Shown one piece after another: positions 1-12,158 of a stretch of DNA of 60,000 nt; position 1 is the first letter of the stretch; each line of letters begins with the position of its first letter. Below the pieces are notes generated by a model, which worked only from the letters and a program-made list of their open reading frames with translations, did not search any database and was not told the origin of the DNA. The translations under genes and the position numbers were made by a program. Source of the stretch: Polytrichum commune (Eukaryota > Streptophyta > Polytrichopsida > Polytrichales > Polytrichaceae); contig OX485807.1 of the NCBI GenBank assembly GCA_950295325.1, forward strand, positions 31,841,666 through 31,901,665, in the 5' to 3' direction.

Positions 1-2160
1 GTGAAGTGGCCCTAATGTTATGCATTGTGATGAGCCACCTAGATGAGAATTTATTGTTTATTATGTTTATTGCGATAGACAACTCTGATGTACTTTTGCT
101 CGCACGCAACAGTAATCTTGGCCATCGTACATACATTTGGGCGAACCAACCCATACACTCGTTCCTTGTTGTGTTGGATGCCTAAACCCTTGCCTCCAAG
201 GAACCAATGTACATGTTGGTTCACCCCAACCTGTAAGGTAGCGGGGCACATTCCCGCTCGGGTCCTTAAACCGTTCACTAGACCTATCCAAACAAGAGGT
301 ACATTATAGCTTCCAACCTCAAATTTCTATGTAATCATGGTGTACATTTTTGGGGTGAGTGGTTTTGGGTACCCCTATGAGTTCTCCTTCCAAAATTCAT
401 AACTAATTCAATATTAATCCAAAATTAAATATTCCAATTGGTCCAATTTCCAATGTACTTTGCACATCTTCCAAAATTGATTCCCGCTTAATAACTCCCC
501 AAGAAGCCTTGACTTGGGGCTTAACAAAGTAGCCTTAACTTGGGGCCGCTTCTTCCAGGTCATTGTCACTTGCAACACTGAAACAGAGAGGCCTATGGTG
601 CTCGTTACCTACTCGGGTGTCCAATCCACTCATAAAAACGTACCTAATTTCCAAACATACACACGAACTTATGTACATGCCTAATTCCCTTCAGATAATG
701 TGGACCGTAGTTAAAAACATCGCTGTCATAATCATGTGTAGTAACTTCTAAAATGGGCACGAGGTTTTTTTTTGGTGTGGGGGGGGGGGTAGTCCATGGC
801 ACTTTCGCATGTTCTTAACTCTTAGGGTAGAGGGTGCTAAAACCAACACCCTACTCAAAAGCAACATCTATAAACGTCTCCCAATCATCAATACTTTGTT
901 ATCTTGTACTGTTCCTTGTGGAAAAGGAGTGTCCGGGTTCACGTAATGGGTTTAGGTGTCATTAGAGGCACCACTACATACCAACCTCTAACTACCTCCA
1001 TATAGGGTAGGTTAACGGTTTCCACTCTATCTTGGGTGAGTTCAAGGTGGGTTTAGGGTGGCTTTTCAATGCCTATTCTAACCATTTTATTCATGCACAT
1101 GCGTTGGAGAAGGGGGGGGGGGGTCGGTTATGGGCATCAAGGGGGTTGGTACTTGGGATGCAAGGGGATGGTTCTACAACCAAGTTGGGTGGGATCGTGA
1201 AGATGACCATGTTGACCTTTGATCTAGCTTGGGTATACTGCCCAACTATGTTGCGTTGGTTGTGGACAATGAAGGTGGGGGTCCTCATCATATGCAAGGT
1301 CATCATACATGGGACCTAGGGATCGGTTTAAGGAAGCTAGTCAATTGACTTTGAATATTCACCAAATATTCAATCGAGGTTATGAATTCCTTTATACTTA
1401 TGTTCAACCCAAAATTTAATTTTAGTTTTTCTAATATCAACCGTATAGCCATATGTATGTGCAATAGCACCCTCTACCTTGTACCCGTCCGGGGCTCCAA
1501 ATGACCAATCTAGTAGCGTCACATGGCTTCTCCAAATTTTGAGGAGTTGGGTTGAGAGCTTGCCTAATAAGAGTGGAAATATGGTGGGGGCTTGGCTTCG
1601 AGGGGTTAACTCCCCCCCCCCCCCCCTTCCATTGCTGCCTATCCTCTATATCTCGGGAGATGTTCAAAAGTCACATCTCAAGAGACTTATTGACATTTTA
1701 ATCACATCAAGATGATGCAATATTCGTAACTTCTTAATCAATCTATAACACTTGTTAATTTAACCAATCAACTTAAGCTTGTCATCAAAATAATTAGGTT
1801 AGTGATTATAATGGATTAGTAGACCAACGACTCACTTCTAAAAGCTTCATAGAATAAATTGGAGCCCCCCCCCCCCCTCTTTTCTTTCCAACCGTACAGA
1901 TGTCTTCAGGGCTTTGGTGAGGCCTCAACACAACTTCTCTTTTGAAACGACTCTCAAGAAACCCTAGAAAGTGCTATTCTATATCACATCTTAGAAATGG
2001 CTTTACGTTGTGTGTCCTCCCTCGTACTAGGCACTTTAGGGGTTAAGCCATCACTCTCAAGAACCAATCCATTACAATTCATCATAAAAGCCATGAAAAT
2101 TGTTATTTCAAAGCACATCTTCAAAGTTGCTTCACCATATGTGCCCTCCCTCGTACCACA
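1..2160. other. Intergenic, no gene seen
   Basis: No open frame here shows recognisable protein sequence. The stretch is AT-rich and contains four long G or C homopolymers: 11 G at 779-789, 12 G at 1112-1123, 15 C at 1612-1626 and 13 C at 1865-1877. The short open frames that cross them are best explained by chance. Confidence 0.6.
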
Positions 2161-2163
2161 AGC

Positions 2164-2331
2164 GCATGCATTCGAGGGGAATCCTCAATGGACCAAGGGG
2201 GTTTTTATATAGGATGCATGACCGTTTGTACAAACCCCTAACAAACATGCATTCGAGGGGAATCCTCAATGGACCGAGAAGGGTTTTTTATAGGATGCAT
2301 GACTGTTTGTACAAAACCCCTAACAAACATT
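2164..2331. repeat. Two-unit tandem repeat, about 83 bp each
   Basis: Two adjacent copies begin with GCATGCATTCGAGGGGAATC and end with CCCCTAACAAAC. The first runs from about 2164 to 2247 and the second from about 2248 to 2331. They differ by only a few substitutions and small indels, so the duplication looks fairly recent. No coding role is visible. Confidence 0.85.
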
Positions 2332-2618
2332 AAAATAACATATTACATGGTTTATGGTAGTCAATCTATATTGAATTATACATTTGAAATAGAGGAGATG
2401 AAAATAATGTCATACGTGTCAACTACGGTGATTAGATATACACAAAACATACTTGAATTCATGCATTGTATGATAGCTCATGTCTCTTTATAATTCACTA
2501 GATATATGTTGTGATTGAAATAATACATATAATAAACATGTTGATGTTAGTAAAGACTACCTTTAACATTTTTAGCACAAAACATCAAGAAATTATCTTA
2601 AGCCCTTTCATATGGCTA
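2332..2618. other. Intergenic spacer
   Basis: AT-rich sequence with no recognisable feature. It ends at the TA dinucleotide (2617-2618) that forms the target duplication of the next element. Confidence 0.5.
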
Positions 2619-3137
2619 CAGTAGCCTCCCGCCTAAGTACGCAACTTGAACCTGGGAGGATTGTGCGTACTTAGCCGGTAGGTGCGCACTTAAGGGTTTA
2701 GGGTTCCTAATCGCTTGATTCGGCTGCTATGTCGAAGAAACCGAACGGGAAACACCTCAATGAGTCCCAACGATGTGAGATCATAGTGAAGCTGAGCAAG
2801 ACGAATGCTCGCAGTAAAAGGGCTATAGTGCGCGAGTACGATGTTAATTAGTGAAGGAGCTATCAGAAAGGTGTGGGACAAGCGGGAGCAAATCCTAGAG
2901 CGATTTGCCTTAATGTCTGATGAAGCTAAAGAGAAGACTGTTCGATGATCTTAGAGAGTTGTTTGAATTGTTTCAAAGTAAGGTCCGGGCTGTCACCTTC
3001 AAAGCCAAACGCAATAATCTTCAAAACGTGCGCCAAATGACAATCCATGACATGTTGAACTAAATAAATTTGAACCCTATTTTTTTGGGAAAATAATGCG
3101 TACTTAAACGGGTGCGTACTTAGGCGGGAGGCTACTG
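2619..3137 (+). mobile_element. Tc1/mariner (pogo-like) non-autonomous element
   Basis: The element is 519 bp. Its ends are a perfect 25-bp inverted repeat (2619-2643 and 3113-3137) starting CAGTAGCCTCCCGCCTAAGT, flanked by TA on both sides (2617-2618 and 3138-3139), as in the Tc1/mariner superfamily. The interior, from about 2732, still reads as the start of a pogo/CENP-B type helix-turn-helix: MSKKPNGKHLNESQRCEIIV, then a REYDVN-like end of helix. After an in-frame stop and a frame change it reads IRKVWDKREQILERF. No DDE catalytic domain is present, so it is an internally deleted derivative needing a transposase supplied elsewhere. Subterminal copies of the TGCGTACTTA motif lie just inside both ends. 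Confidence 0.9.
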
Positions 3138-3139
3138 TA

Positions 3140-4341
3140 CTTGAGGTTTGGAATGGGCCTCTTGGCCTTAATTAAGAGCCGCTTTAGGCTATAATGAAGA
3201 AGTGCACCGGTCGAGGTTTTTAGGGGAATGAAGCAACATGATTAGCTACAAAATGTGTTCTTCACTAGCGGGGGTTTACACTTTGACCAAGACTTCTCTA
3301 GTGAAGAACTTCAAGCATGGATAAAAAAAATGACATGGCTGCCAATATGACTATATATGACTATATATATATATAAATTATTAATTTTCCCACTAGTGGA
3401 GGTCTCTAAAGGTTTTTCTTGGACAACCTCAAACCCTCGGACAAGAAACGTGGCCTCCAGAAAACTCCAACTCGAGACATTTTTTAATTGTTTTCTCATC
3501 TTCTCTGCCATACCAACGCTTACCTCAAACGACCTTGCCTTGCCTTGGGCTGAAATCCTTGTCCAACTGGTGCACTTCTTCACCGTAGTCCAAACCGGCC
3601 TTGAGCCATCACCCTCAAATTTCAACAACCACTCGAGGGCGACTCTTCTCACCTTTACCTTTACCTTTACTTTTCCCCCTTTTTGCTCTTACTTTAAAGT
3701 GAAATTGGGAGGCTATAAGGAGAGAAGCGCCCCCTTTTTCTGCTGCTACCCTATCTCGGTCCTCCTAGCAGCGTGTGCTTCCGATTCTGCATGGATTCCA
3801 ACCCTCATCGCATCTCCTCCGACGCTGTTGCGACCTAACTTCAAAGTTGTAGGAATCTGGTTGCACGAGTCGACATAACTAATTTCACCGGGCCCATTCT
3901 CAATCAGTCGCACTAAGCGAAGTGGAAAAACTTCGCGCCCCTTCGAGTGCTTGAGGCCGGGGTTTGGGATTTTAGGGTTTGCTGCGGGGGCTAACAAGTT
4001 AGGATTCTGAGGCTGTGTGAGGCCGCTTATGTTTTATGTCTTATGTCGTTTATGGTGTCTATGTTGTCGTTATTCCGTCGTGCGGAATTGGAGCGGGAGT
4101 TGCGAGTTTATTAAGCAGAGGTTGGGGGTGTGTGTAGCTTGGGAGGGTTTGGTTGGGAGGTTGTTGAATGTCGGGGATGTGTGTGGATGGCATGCGGATG
4201 TGCGTGAGATGCGAGGAGATTCGATTCGGATGTGGCAAGGGGGAGAAGGTTTGTTTGTGTTTTTGTTAGGAGGTGAGATTGGGCCGTTTTGGTAGGGTTT
4301 TAGGGTGAGGGGAGTTGTGGAGTTTTGGAGTAGGGAAAGAG
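3140..4341 (+). other. Upstream region of the TFIIS gene
   Basis: This 1.2-kb gap holds the presumed promoter and 5' leader of the TFIIS gene. A 12-bp inverted repeat (GTTCTTCACTAG at 3257-3268, complement at 3298-3309) and a short run of CTTTAC units (about 3650-3670) are visible. A minus-strand open frame at about 3311-3652 has protein-like composition but no ATG start and no family I recognise; it may be a gene fragment or chance. No clear TATA box decides the transcription start. Confidence 0.45.
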
Positions 4342-5451
4342 ATGGCGGCTGTGGAGCAAGGGACGGAGCTGGTGGAGTTGTTTGAGAAGGCAAGCAAAGC
4401 TGCAGACAGGGCATCAGGAGATGGAGGAGTCGTGGTGCCTGCAGAGGAGACACGGTGTACTGATGCGTTGAAGTCCATGGGCAACATTGAAGTTTCGACA
4501 TCCTTACTCCTCTCCACGCAAGTTGGCAAGCGGCTAAGGAAGCTCACCAAGCATAGGTCTTCGAAAATTTCCGCTTCTGCACTGGAGCTTCTGGAGGCTT
4601 GGAAGAAGGTAGTGGCAGGTGAAGCTGCGTCCAAGAATGGGAATGGGAATGGATCCTCTGTGTCTAGTACTCCCTCCCCGAAAACGGAAAGTTCATCTAG
4701 GACACCTCCTGCCATGGCTGTGAAGAAGGAGAGAGTATCGCATGTCAAGGTGGAAACGACATCAACAGTTACGTCAAGAGTGGAAGTTAAGAAGAGTGTT
4801 TCTGCTGCTGCTGCTGCTCCCAAAGCGGCCAAAGTGGAACCGAAACATGTGAGTTCTGTACCTGCCTCACCTGCACCATCAAGTTCATCTGGGAATGGAT
4901 TTGTGGCAAAAATTGGCAAAATCCCAAAGGCAGGGGACAGTACGCGGGACAGGTTTAGAGAGCTCTTGGTGGAAGCTCTGGCGAAGGTGGGGGGCGAATG
5001 CAATGAGGAGGATCTACAAAAGGCAGAAAAGGCGGACATTGTGAAAGCCGCAGTGGCTGTCGAGAGTGCTTTGTTTGCTAAGCTTGGGCTGACGAAAGGT
5101 AAGGAGAAAGCCAAGTATAGGTCTATCATATTCAACATCAAGGATGAAAAGAACCCAGACTTCAGACGGCGCGTGTTGTTTGGCGAGATTAAGCCTGAAG
5201 CCATCCTCACAATGACATCTGATGACATGGCAAGTGACCAGAGGAAGAAGGAGAATGAAGATATCAAGAGCAAGGCCCTCTTTGAATGCGAAAGAGGCCT
5301 GAAGGATGCCGCCTCCACGGATCAGTTCAAGTGTGGGAAATGTGGCCAGCGAAAGACCACATACTTCCAGATGCAGACACGAAGTGCTGACGAGCCAATG
5401 ACCACGTTTGTTACCTGTGTGAATTGCAATGCACACTGGAAGTTCTGCTAG
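4342..5451 (+). CDS. TFIIS: Transcription elongation factor TFIIS
   Basis: A 369-residue protein encoded without introns. TFIIS binds arrested RNA polymerase II in the nucleus and stimulates cleavage of the backtracked transcript so elongation can resume. The domain order is complete. An N-terminal LW/TFIIN helical bundle covers residues 1-85, with QVGKRLRKLTKH visible. A low-complexity Ser/Ala/Lys linker follows. The central polymerase-binding domain lies at about 195-315, starting at DSTRDRFRELL and including KYRSIIFNIKDEKNPDFRRR. The C-terminal zinc ribbon has C331, C334, C359 and C362, with the catalytic acidic pair D350-E351 in RSADEPMT. The length matches Arabidopsis TFIIS (about 378 residues). 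The ATG at 4342 is in a good context (AGAGATGGCGG); the frame is open a little upstream but without another ATG. It appears intact and functional. Confidence 0.97.
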   Translation: MAAVEQGTELVELFEKASKAADRASGDGGVVVPAEETRCTDALKSMGNIEVSTSLLLSTQVGKRLRKLTKHRSSKISASALELLEAWKKVVAGEAASKNGNGNGSSVSSTPSPKTESSSRTPPAMAVKKERVSHVKVETTSTVTSRVEVKKSVSAAAAAPKAAKVEPKHVSSVPASPAPSSSSGNGFVAKIGKIPKAGDSTRDRFRELLVEALAKVGGECNEEDLQKAEKADIVKAAVAVESALFAKLGLTKGKEKAKYRSIIFNIKDEKNPDFRRRVLFGEIKPEAILTMTSDDMASDQRKKENEDIKSKALFECERGLKDAASTDQFKCGKCGQRKTTYFQMQTRSADEPMTTFVTCVNCNAHWKFC

Positions 5452-8146
5452 GTTGGTTGGTTGCAGTTTTTTACAGACCATTATTTTTCATGAGCTTTCT
5501 TGCATAGCATTCGAATTTGTTCACTCTGTGTCTGTATGCAAAGCATAACGCAGGGTCTCTAGCATCCATAGGGTCAAAGTGTACAAATGGATCACTCAGT
5601 TGTCCGAGGATGACCCACTTCAGAATAGAATGTCATCATGCTCCTTTTCTACTTTTCTCTTAGGAGTTCTTGACTGCGGAGAATCAAAAGCTTTATCTAC
5701 AAATCAAGGCATTGGTACATGCATGTACCTTATTTATATAAGGAGGAGCAGTTGCAGCCACCAAATTTAGTAAGGCCATTGATTTAAATCAGGTGAAATA
5801 GAGAGATAGTTCTCAGCAGCAAAGTGATCTTGGTGTGCAAATCATGCATGTGTATTAATAGAAACATGGCGGCATGGACACACTTGGTGAATCACCTGGG
5901 AGGTTATTTGAAATATCTCTTCCTCCACCTTGCTATCTGGTTCTGGGTTTGAACTTGAATTTCAGTTTCAACGCACATTTTGCATTTTAACTCTACAAAG
6001 GGGTGAAGAATAGTTTATAAGAAGGGGGGAATCTTGAGCTGGGGTTACAGATTGCCTTCTAGGATCTGTTTTGTTGCCAATCTTTAAGAAACAAAAGTGT
6101 AAGTGTCTGCAGGGTTGTGCTGTTTCCCTGTAGGAAAGCATCAAGAGGTGGAGGAAAGAAATAGTTTTACATCAGGTGGGCACTATAGTTTATCTGGTGC
6201 ATGGTGTTTTCATACCATTGGGGACTGCTTCATCTGCACAATGTTCTTTGCTTCTGGAAAGGATTGGAGTCAAATACAAATGTGATGGGAGGACTTGGGT
6301 AATGCTTTTTGAGTCCATGACAAGATATTCAATTAAATTGTCCATCCACAACTAAGTGTATCAGGACATGGTTTTAGCTTCTGGCTTCCCATTAGTTGGA
6401 TAAGATTGGTAGCTTTTTCTTTCCTGGTATATTTACCAGTTTAGTCAGCAGTAGATCCATGAATCCGCATGTCTCCTAAGGAATTGTGTGAAATATTGGG
6501 TTGCAAATACTATGGAATGGAATTTCAGGACAGAATTCTGGAGTTTTGATGTTGCTGTTAATTCAAACAGCCTTCAATCTTACCCACGATCATGGTTAGT
6601 ACATTCCTGCCTTCCTTGCCTCTTTTGATAAATTATCTAAGACATTGACAATAGTTGGCTAAACTGCTGTTTGACAAGATTTGCCAACTTATGGCTCCAC
6701 ATTTAATTCCGTTGATTGTCTACTTTGGAAACTCAGACGGTTGACAAAGGCAAACTTCAATGACTCCAATGGTTTAGATATGATTGGTCACTTGCCAAGA
6801 AATATTTAGATCTATCTATGCTTGTAGGTTGGCAAAGAATCCCTCAGATACCCTAAACCCTACAGCAAAGCACCTAAATTTGCTACTTAGTGCCAATGTT
6901 TTGGCATCTACATGATGTTCCCATTTTTTCATGCACCTTCAGTCTCCTCTCGTGTGTATTGTGCTCTCATATGAAGACAATACAGAGTGGCATCACGTTG
7001 TACTTCTTGATGCTTGATTGGAATACCAAAAACTTACAGTTGTGAGGCCCTAAGTCATAGCTTAGGGTTCAAATCATCCTGATTATTCCCACATTCTCAC
7101 TTAAAGGCATCTGATATGCAGAGAATTTTCAACCAAGGATGCCTTAAGAAACTTCTTATGGCTCCTGTCCAACATGTCTTCCCAATCGTGCAAAGTCAAT
7201 TGTACCCTGCCAACATTGTTCCAAATGTCTTTTCATGGAGCAAATGTCACAAGGGAGATAATCAGTTATTCTTCTGGAGCCTCCTATTCAGTTTAAATCA
7301 CTTGGATGCACACCTTTGAACTTGTATGTTTGCTCAATGTTAACTTATATCCTTCAGCCCAATGCAGATTTCATGATTATACTTAATGCCAGCTCTGGGT
7401 TAAGTAACAAATATTGCTTGATTTTCGTAGTGAATTTTTATTCACAACAATACAAACAAACGTTTTGGATCGTTCAACAACTCTCAAACACATGAAGACA
7501 GAAGAACAAGTTACCTTCTGTTGTCACAAATGCCAGATTGTGATTGGTGACAACTTTATTGGTTTCTCATCCTCTTGTGTGAGTCATGACTTTCTACCCC
7601 AATACTTTATATGAGCATCCAACATCTTTCAAACTACTTTTTGTAACAATGAACATTCTAAAACGTCCGACGTTAACCGTGTGAGTGGGCTATAAAAGAC
7701 ACATGACTCAAAATTTCTGTAAGTGCCGCATAATACATATTCTCACATCTGCATAGTCTTTGAAGAGAGGTTTTACAACATTCTGTTTGACAACTTGTGT
7801 ATATTGTGCTTGTGTCTTAGATGTGCCGTGTTGTGTTTAAATACATCAGATGAGTAATTAGTGCATGTGGCATCCAAATACTACATGATTTGTACCAGGA
7901 ACAAGGGTTCATTTGAAATCCACTGGCACATCCAGATCAAAATACAGTTGGTTAATCAGAGAGTGTGCTTTCCTGCAATCAACACAAGCATCCTTCCTGA
8001 CAAATAAGAACTTGATGATCTAATGCACGTGCTTCAACCACAATTTCACGATTGCACCTTCTGAAGCTTGTCTTCGACAAAAGTTTTCTTGGACAATGTC
8101 AGTGCAAGGATCTGTGCAAGAATCCTTTGGAAGTTTACATCATCAT
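5452..8146. other. Intergenic between convergent TFIIS and CLS genes
   Basis: The 2.7 kb between the two convergent stop codons holds the 3' ends of both genes. I find no further coding signal. The open frames here are short, lack family motifs and do not join across plausible splice sites. Confidence 0.55.
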
Positions 8147-11100
8147 TTACACCTTGCTTCGTGGCGTAGAATGCTTGTGGGGAGGAAGGTGAGGGATTCC
8201 ACCAACAATTACTGCACGACTTGGTCTTCGGAGGTACACCCATGCATATCCAATCCACGACAATGTAGTTGTTGCCACTACTGACCAGCTTCAGCACATC
8301 CCCACCTCACCAAAATCAAGATCACCAGAAAACAATTCGATGTTGGAAATGAGCATTCTGAAATTATGTTCCTACCAATTGTTGCCAGCTGCAACATGCT
8401 CCAGAAAAGAAAAGAAAAGGATAATGCCTGCCCATGTTTGCCAACACTACAGTAGCATGAATCGCAGGGTGAGAACTAGACACCCACCTCTTTGATCTGG
8501 GGCCCCACCAACATTACCCAAGGTAAAAGTGCAGTCAACTGCATTAGAGCCTGCAATTTCTTTTTTAAGATGATTTGACCCCAGAATTAATGCATAGGGA
8601 CCCACTTGAGATGAATTAATCACAAATCCATAGGGGTCAGGTTTTCACCCCCTTGTACCTTGGTAATTGTGGTGAGGGCCCAACTCAAAGAGGTGGGTAT
8701 CTAGCCCTTGCCAGATTATAGTCTCTTCGCCTGCAAGCTGTTGCCTCAATAAAGAAGTGGACTCTTTCTAACGGTCATGACTGGGGTAGCTTGATGGCCC
8801 ATTGCTCCTCACTGAGCCCTTCAGTACCCACAGCTTTTAAGAAGACCCATTCACCTGATGATCCCACAATAATTGGGTGGACCATAATGGGCAACACTAG
8901 CATGGCTTGGTGCAGAATGGAACCCACACCACTTGCAAGGTGGAGATGAGTTCCAACCACTCAAGCTATCGGCTTGATGGTAACATGTACTTGCATTTCA
9001 GAGGTAAGAGTCCTTTTTGTCAAATAGTTTGCCTAATTCTTTTACTTGCAATCATTTGAACTGCAATAACTGACTAGCCCATATTGAAGCACATACCTCA
9101 AGATTGGTATGCAGGAGTATGTGTCCTCCATTTCCAAGGCTGGTTGAACCAGGGCAGTGCCTATGAGGGCTAATTGCAGCACCATGTTCACCTGCTCCAG
9201 AGAGGGGCCAATTTTTTCAATCACTATCATTGAGGTGATAAGGTTAAATGGCAAAAAAAGATTGAATTTAAATGATTCCCATCAGCAAATTTGATTCAAG
9301 AAGATTACATATCATAGACTTGCAACCTTCACTAAGTAATCAATCTCGAAAATGCCAAAGACCCACAAGACATAAGGGTGATAAGCACACTTAAAAGGTG
9401 TTCTCATTTCAGCTCTGCAGAATGTGGTGAATACTAGGACACAAAACTTACCTTACTTATGAAAAGAGGCTCAACCTTTTCCACTCCACCTTCACCAATC
9501 TTGAAAAACTCTCCCCAGCCTGACCACTGATGTTGCACATTACATATGGAATTCAAATTAGACATGCTTTGGTGTGTTGGACTCTGTCAATTGCTAATGA
9601 GAATCGTTTTATAAAAAATACAATATTTGCCAACATGGAGTTAAGAGAGTATCAAGAGGGAACTACCTGCCACCGGAGAGTGTATGCACGGTACACAAAA
9701 GAGCCAACCAGGAGGACACCATCTCGGGCGACAATCAAAGCAACAAGGGCAGCTGCCAGGCTAGGAACCCATCAGTATGAATCCATCCATGAGCACAGCA
9801 GTTGATAAATATTTGAGCAAATCAAGACCTCCACCTACGTACTGTGTCCCTCTCTCTTAAAGCTCCCTGCATGCCATACAAACCTTAGAAGGACAATCAC
9901 ACACCTTATACTGGACTGATCCTATCATTGTTCCTTTTAATTCTGATCCGGATGAGGTCAACTTGTTAAAGGAAGCTTATGGGTATCCTCTACCAGAATT
10001 ATGTCCTTGTATTCTTTTCTAAATCGGTTAATACCTCTACTACAAACTTTGATACAAGAGAAAACTTACGGTGCAGAAGATTGGCATATGCCATCGAGAC
10101 AGCAATACAGCCAACTAGAACCTGCACAAACATGAGAAAACAGACTCAAGATTTGGAGATTCGCTTCCACTAAAACTCGAACACCATGGTTCTTATTGAA
10201 GGATCCTCACAGTTATCCACAGCTCTCGTTCTTCTCTGAAACATCTCACAACCACAACTTGGGAGACTTGGGAATGTAGTTTAGAAATAAAGGTCAAGCT
10301 TACTTCTCTCACACTTTGACAATAGGAAATTGACTATCTACACATAAGTATAAAATGTAAATAAGCTCTCTCAATACTGACCTTATCAGCAAGAGGATCG
10401 AGATAAGACCCAAGAACTGAGTGAATACCCAGACGTCTTGCCATGTAACCGTCGAGCTGTGACACCCATGAAAAGCCAAATTTGATTTTTAAGATGAAAA
10501 CTACTTTCTTCAAAAACATACTGAACTTAACCTTGTCTGTCATTGTGAATGTTGACATGATAGATTGCCCTCTCAAGAGAGATCTCTTTGAAGTTTTGTT
10601 TGTGTGATTGTAGATTTCCCAAAAACACAGAAAAGAAAAGGAGTTATGCTAGTTTTGTTGCTATAGAAACACTGTTCCGCTCATTTACTGGTCAGCATAC
10701 AGAGCAAAAGGCACAAGATGGCATTCACATGCTTACCCAGTCACTTGCTCCTGCAAGCACAAGTCCAACTAGCGCAGGTTTTGTTAATCCTTGGACTATC
10801 ATCCTGCAGAGACCAGTCCATCAGCATAGCATTTGCAGGTGATTTGGATCACACTCTAATCTATTCTGGTTAGGCGTGACTTTTATACATGGATACATAT
10901 TCCTACAACTTACCATTACCATTCTGCATAGGTCATATCATCATTGACAAGCAGATTCTTTCAGAAGAAGGCTGAAAAGTCCCTTGCAACATGACGCATC
11001 TTGCATTGACCTTTAAGAACTTCACACAGGTATGGACACTATTGAAAGACCACTCCATCAGCATAGCAAATGCAGATTGTTGGGAGTTTGCACTATCCCA

Positions 11101-12158
11101 TTTGGTTTGGAAAAACTTTTATGGATGAGTAATCCTACAAATTAGCATTACCACTCTGCATAAGTCATATCATCACTGAAACAAGAGTTCCTCTTTAGCA
11201 GATTGTTTTACAAAGAGGGTTGTGCAATCCTTGCAGGATGGGGCATCTTGTTTTGAACTTTAAGAACTTTACACAAGTAAGGGACACTCTTGAAAACAGA
11301 ATCCCAGCTTTGTTGACAAATGTGAAGCAGGAGTTTCAGTGTAGAAACTTTTCTAAATGGATCAAATAATCCTACAATTTAGCATTACCATTCTGCATAA
11401 GTCATATCATCATTGGAAGAAGACTTCCTCTTTCAGCAGATTATTTCAGAAGAGGTTTGTGCAATCCTTGCAGCAAGGGGCACCTTGCATTGCTCTTCAA
11501 GAACTTCACATAGGCAAGAAACATTATTGAAAACAGAATCCCCAGCTTCGTTGACAGATGTATAGGTGGAGAGTTACCAAGCAAGTAGAGGACCCGAGAG
11601 AAGGCGAGCAATTGAAATTGCATTTGGCCAATTCACAACTTCCTCCTTGCTCCATCCTGACCGATTCCCTCCACTTCCTGCATCAGTGGCTAAAACAACA
11701 TTGTCCTTTAATCCACTCTCCTCCTGCTTCGAAGATCCATCACCGGCATTAACCCCCAACCCACTTTTGTCCTCCCTCGATGCATCATCCTCTTCTTTAC
11801 TGCCTTTCCAATCCACTTCTCTCTCTGTCGAGTATGGATACCTCAAGTTGATCAATGTTGAAGTGCACCTCAAAATGTCCGTCTCCAACTTAATACAGGA
11901 ACTGAAGTCCCGTCTAGGGTTCCCGAGAAGAAGAGTTTGTGGCAGAAGATTCCAATGCTGACCTAAAAATTGACCGTGTGAGAGCAACCTTGGGCCATTC
12001 GGTACCCCTACTAAATCTTCCTTCAAATCGTGTAATTTCGGGCTGCTCAAGTCACTAGAGATTGCAAGTTCGTACGATGATGAACCTTTTCTTACGGATC
12101 GGGAGACTGAGTCACAAAGGTGTCGAGACGCCCGATGCGCCCTAGCGAAACTCCTCAT
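8147..12158 (-). CDS. CLS: Cardiolipin synthase, mitochondrial (8 exons)
   Basis: Exons on the minus strand are 12158-11578, 10803-10737, 10456-10382, 10121-10070, 9752-9667, 9526-9452, 9191-9097 and 8288-8147. All introns are GT-AG and the spliced frame is 1173 nt, giving 390 residues. The enzyme joins CDP-diacylglycerol to phosphatidylglycerol to make cardiolipin in the inner mitochondrial membrane. The CDP-alcohol phosphatidyltransferase signature is complete: D215-x2-D218-G219-x2-A222-R223-x8-G232-x3-D236-x3-D240. The start, [14 protein letters not shown], is Arg/Ser-rich and lacks acidic residues, as expected of a mitochondrial presequence. Downstream segments match plant CLS in order: VEPLFISK, then [11 protein letters not shown], then a last hydrophobic stretch ending YLRRP. 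Exon 5 begins at the AG inside GGCAG, the only nearby acceptor that keeps the frame. It is about 50 residues longer than the Arabidopsis enzyme, mostly in the poorly conserved N-terminal third. Confidence 0.95.
8473..8707. mobile_element. MITE, family A copy 1, in last CLS intron
   Basis: A 235-bp element lies in intron 7 of the cardiolipin synthase gene. Its ends are inverted repeats: CTAGACACCCACCTCTTTGA on the left and the near-complement TCAAAGAGGTGGGTATCTAG on the right. A related copy lies at 36945-37315 with the same terminal motif. Both share inner sequence such as CCAAGGTAAAAG just inside the left end. No target duplication is certain, so I do not assign a superfamily. Confidence 0.75.
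10860..11570. repeat. Diverged triple tandem repeat in CLS intron 1
   Basis: Three successive units of roughly 230-240 bp fill most of the first CLS intron. Each contains in order ATTAGCATTACCA or a close variant, CTGCATAAGTCATATCATCA, CTTTAAGAACTT or a variant, and a GACACT or AACATT plus ATTGAAA motif. The three CTGCATA motifs lie near 10923, 11155 and 11394. The duplicated unit also carries CCATCAGCATAGCA, found just upstream of exon 2 (about 10817) and again near 11055, so the copying reached the edge of the exon 2 acceptor region. Confidence 0.8.

Noticed and set aside
3357-3878. A plus-strand open frame of 173 codons upstream of TFIIS
   Set aside because: It is built partly from CTTTAC repeats, has no family motif and sits in the presumed promoter and leader of TFIIS.
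4266-5481. Long minus-strand open frames opposite TFIIS
   Set aside because: They are antisense shadows of a strongly conserved coding region and have no recognisable protein content.
7030-7100. A GGTTCAAATC-like motif resembling a tRNA T-arm
   Set aside because: The surrounding sequence does not fold into acceptor and anticodon stems with tRNA spacing.
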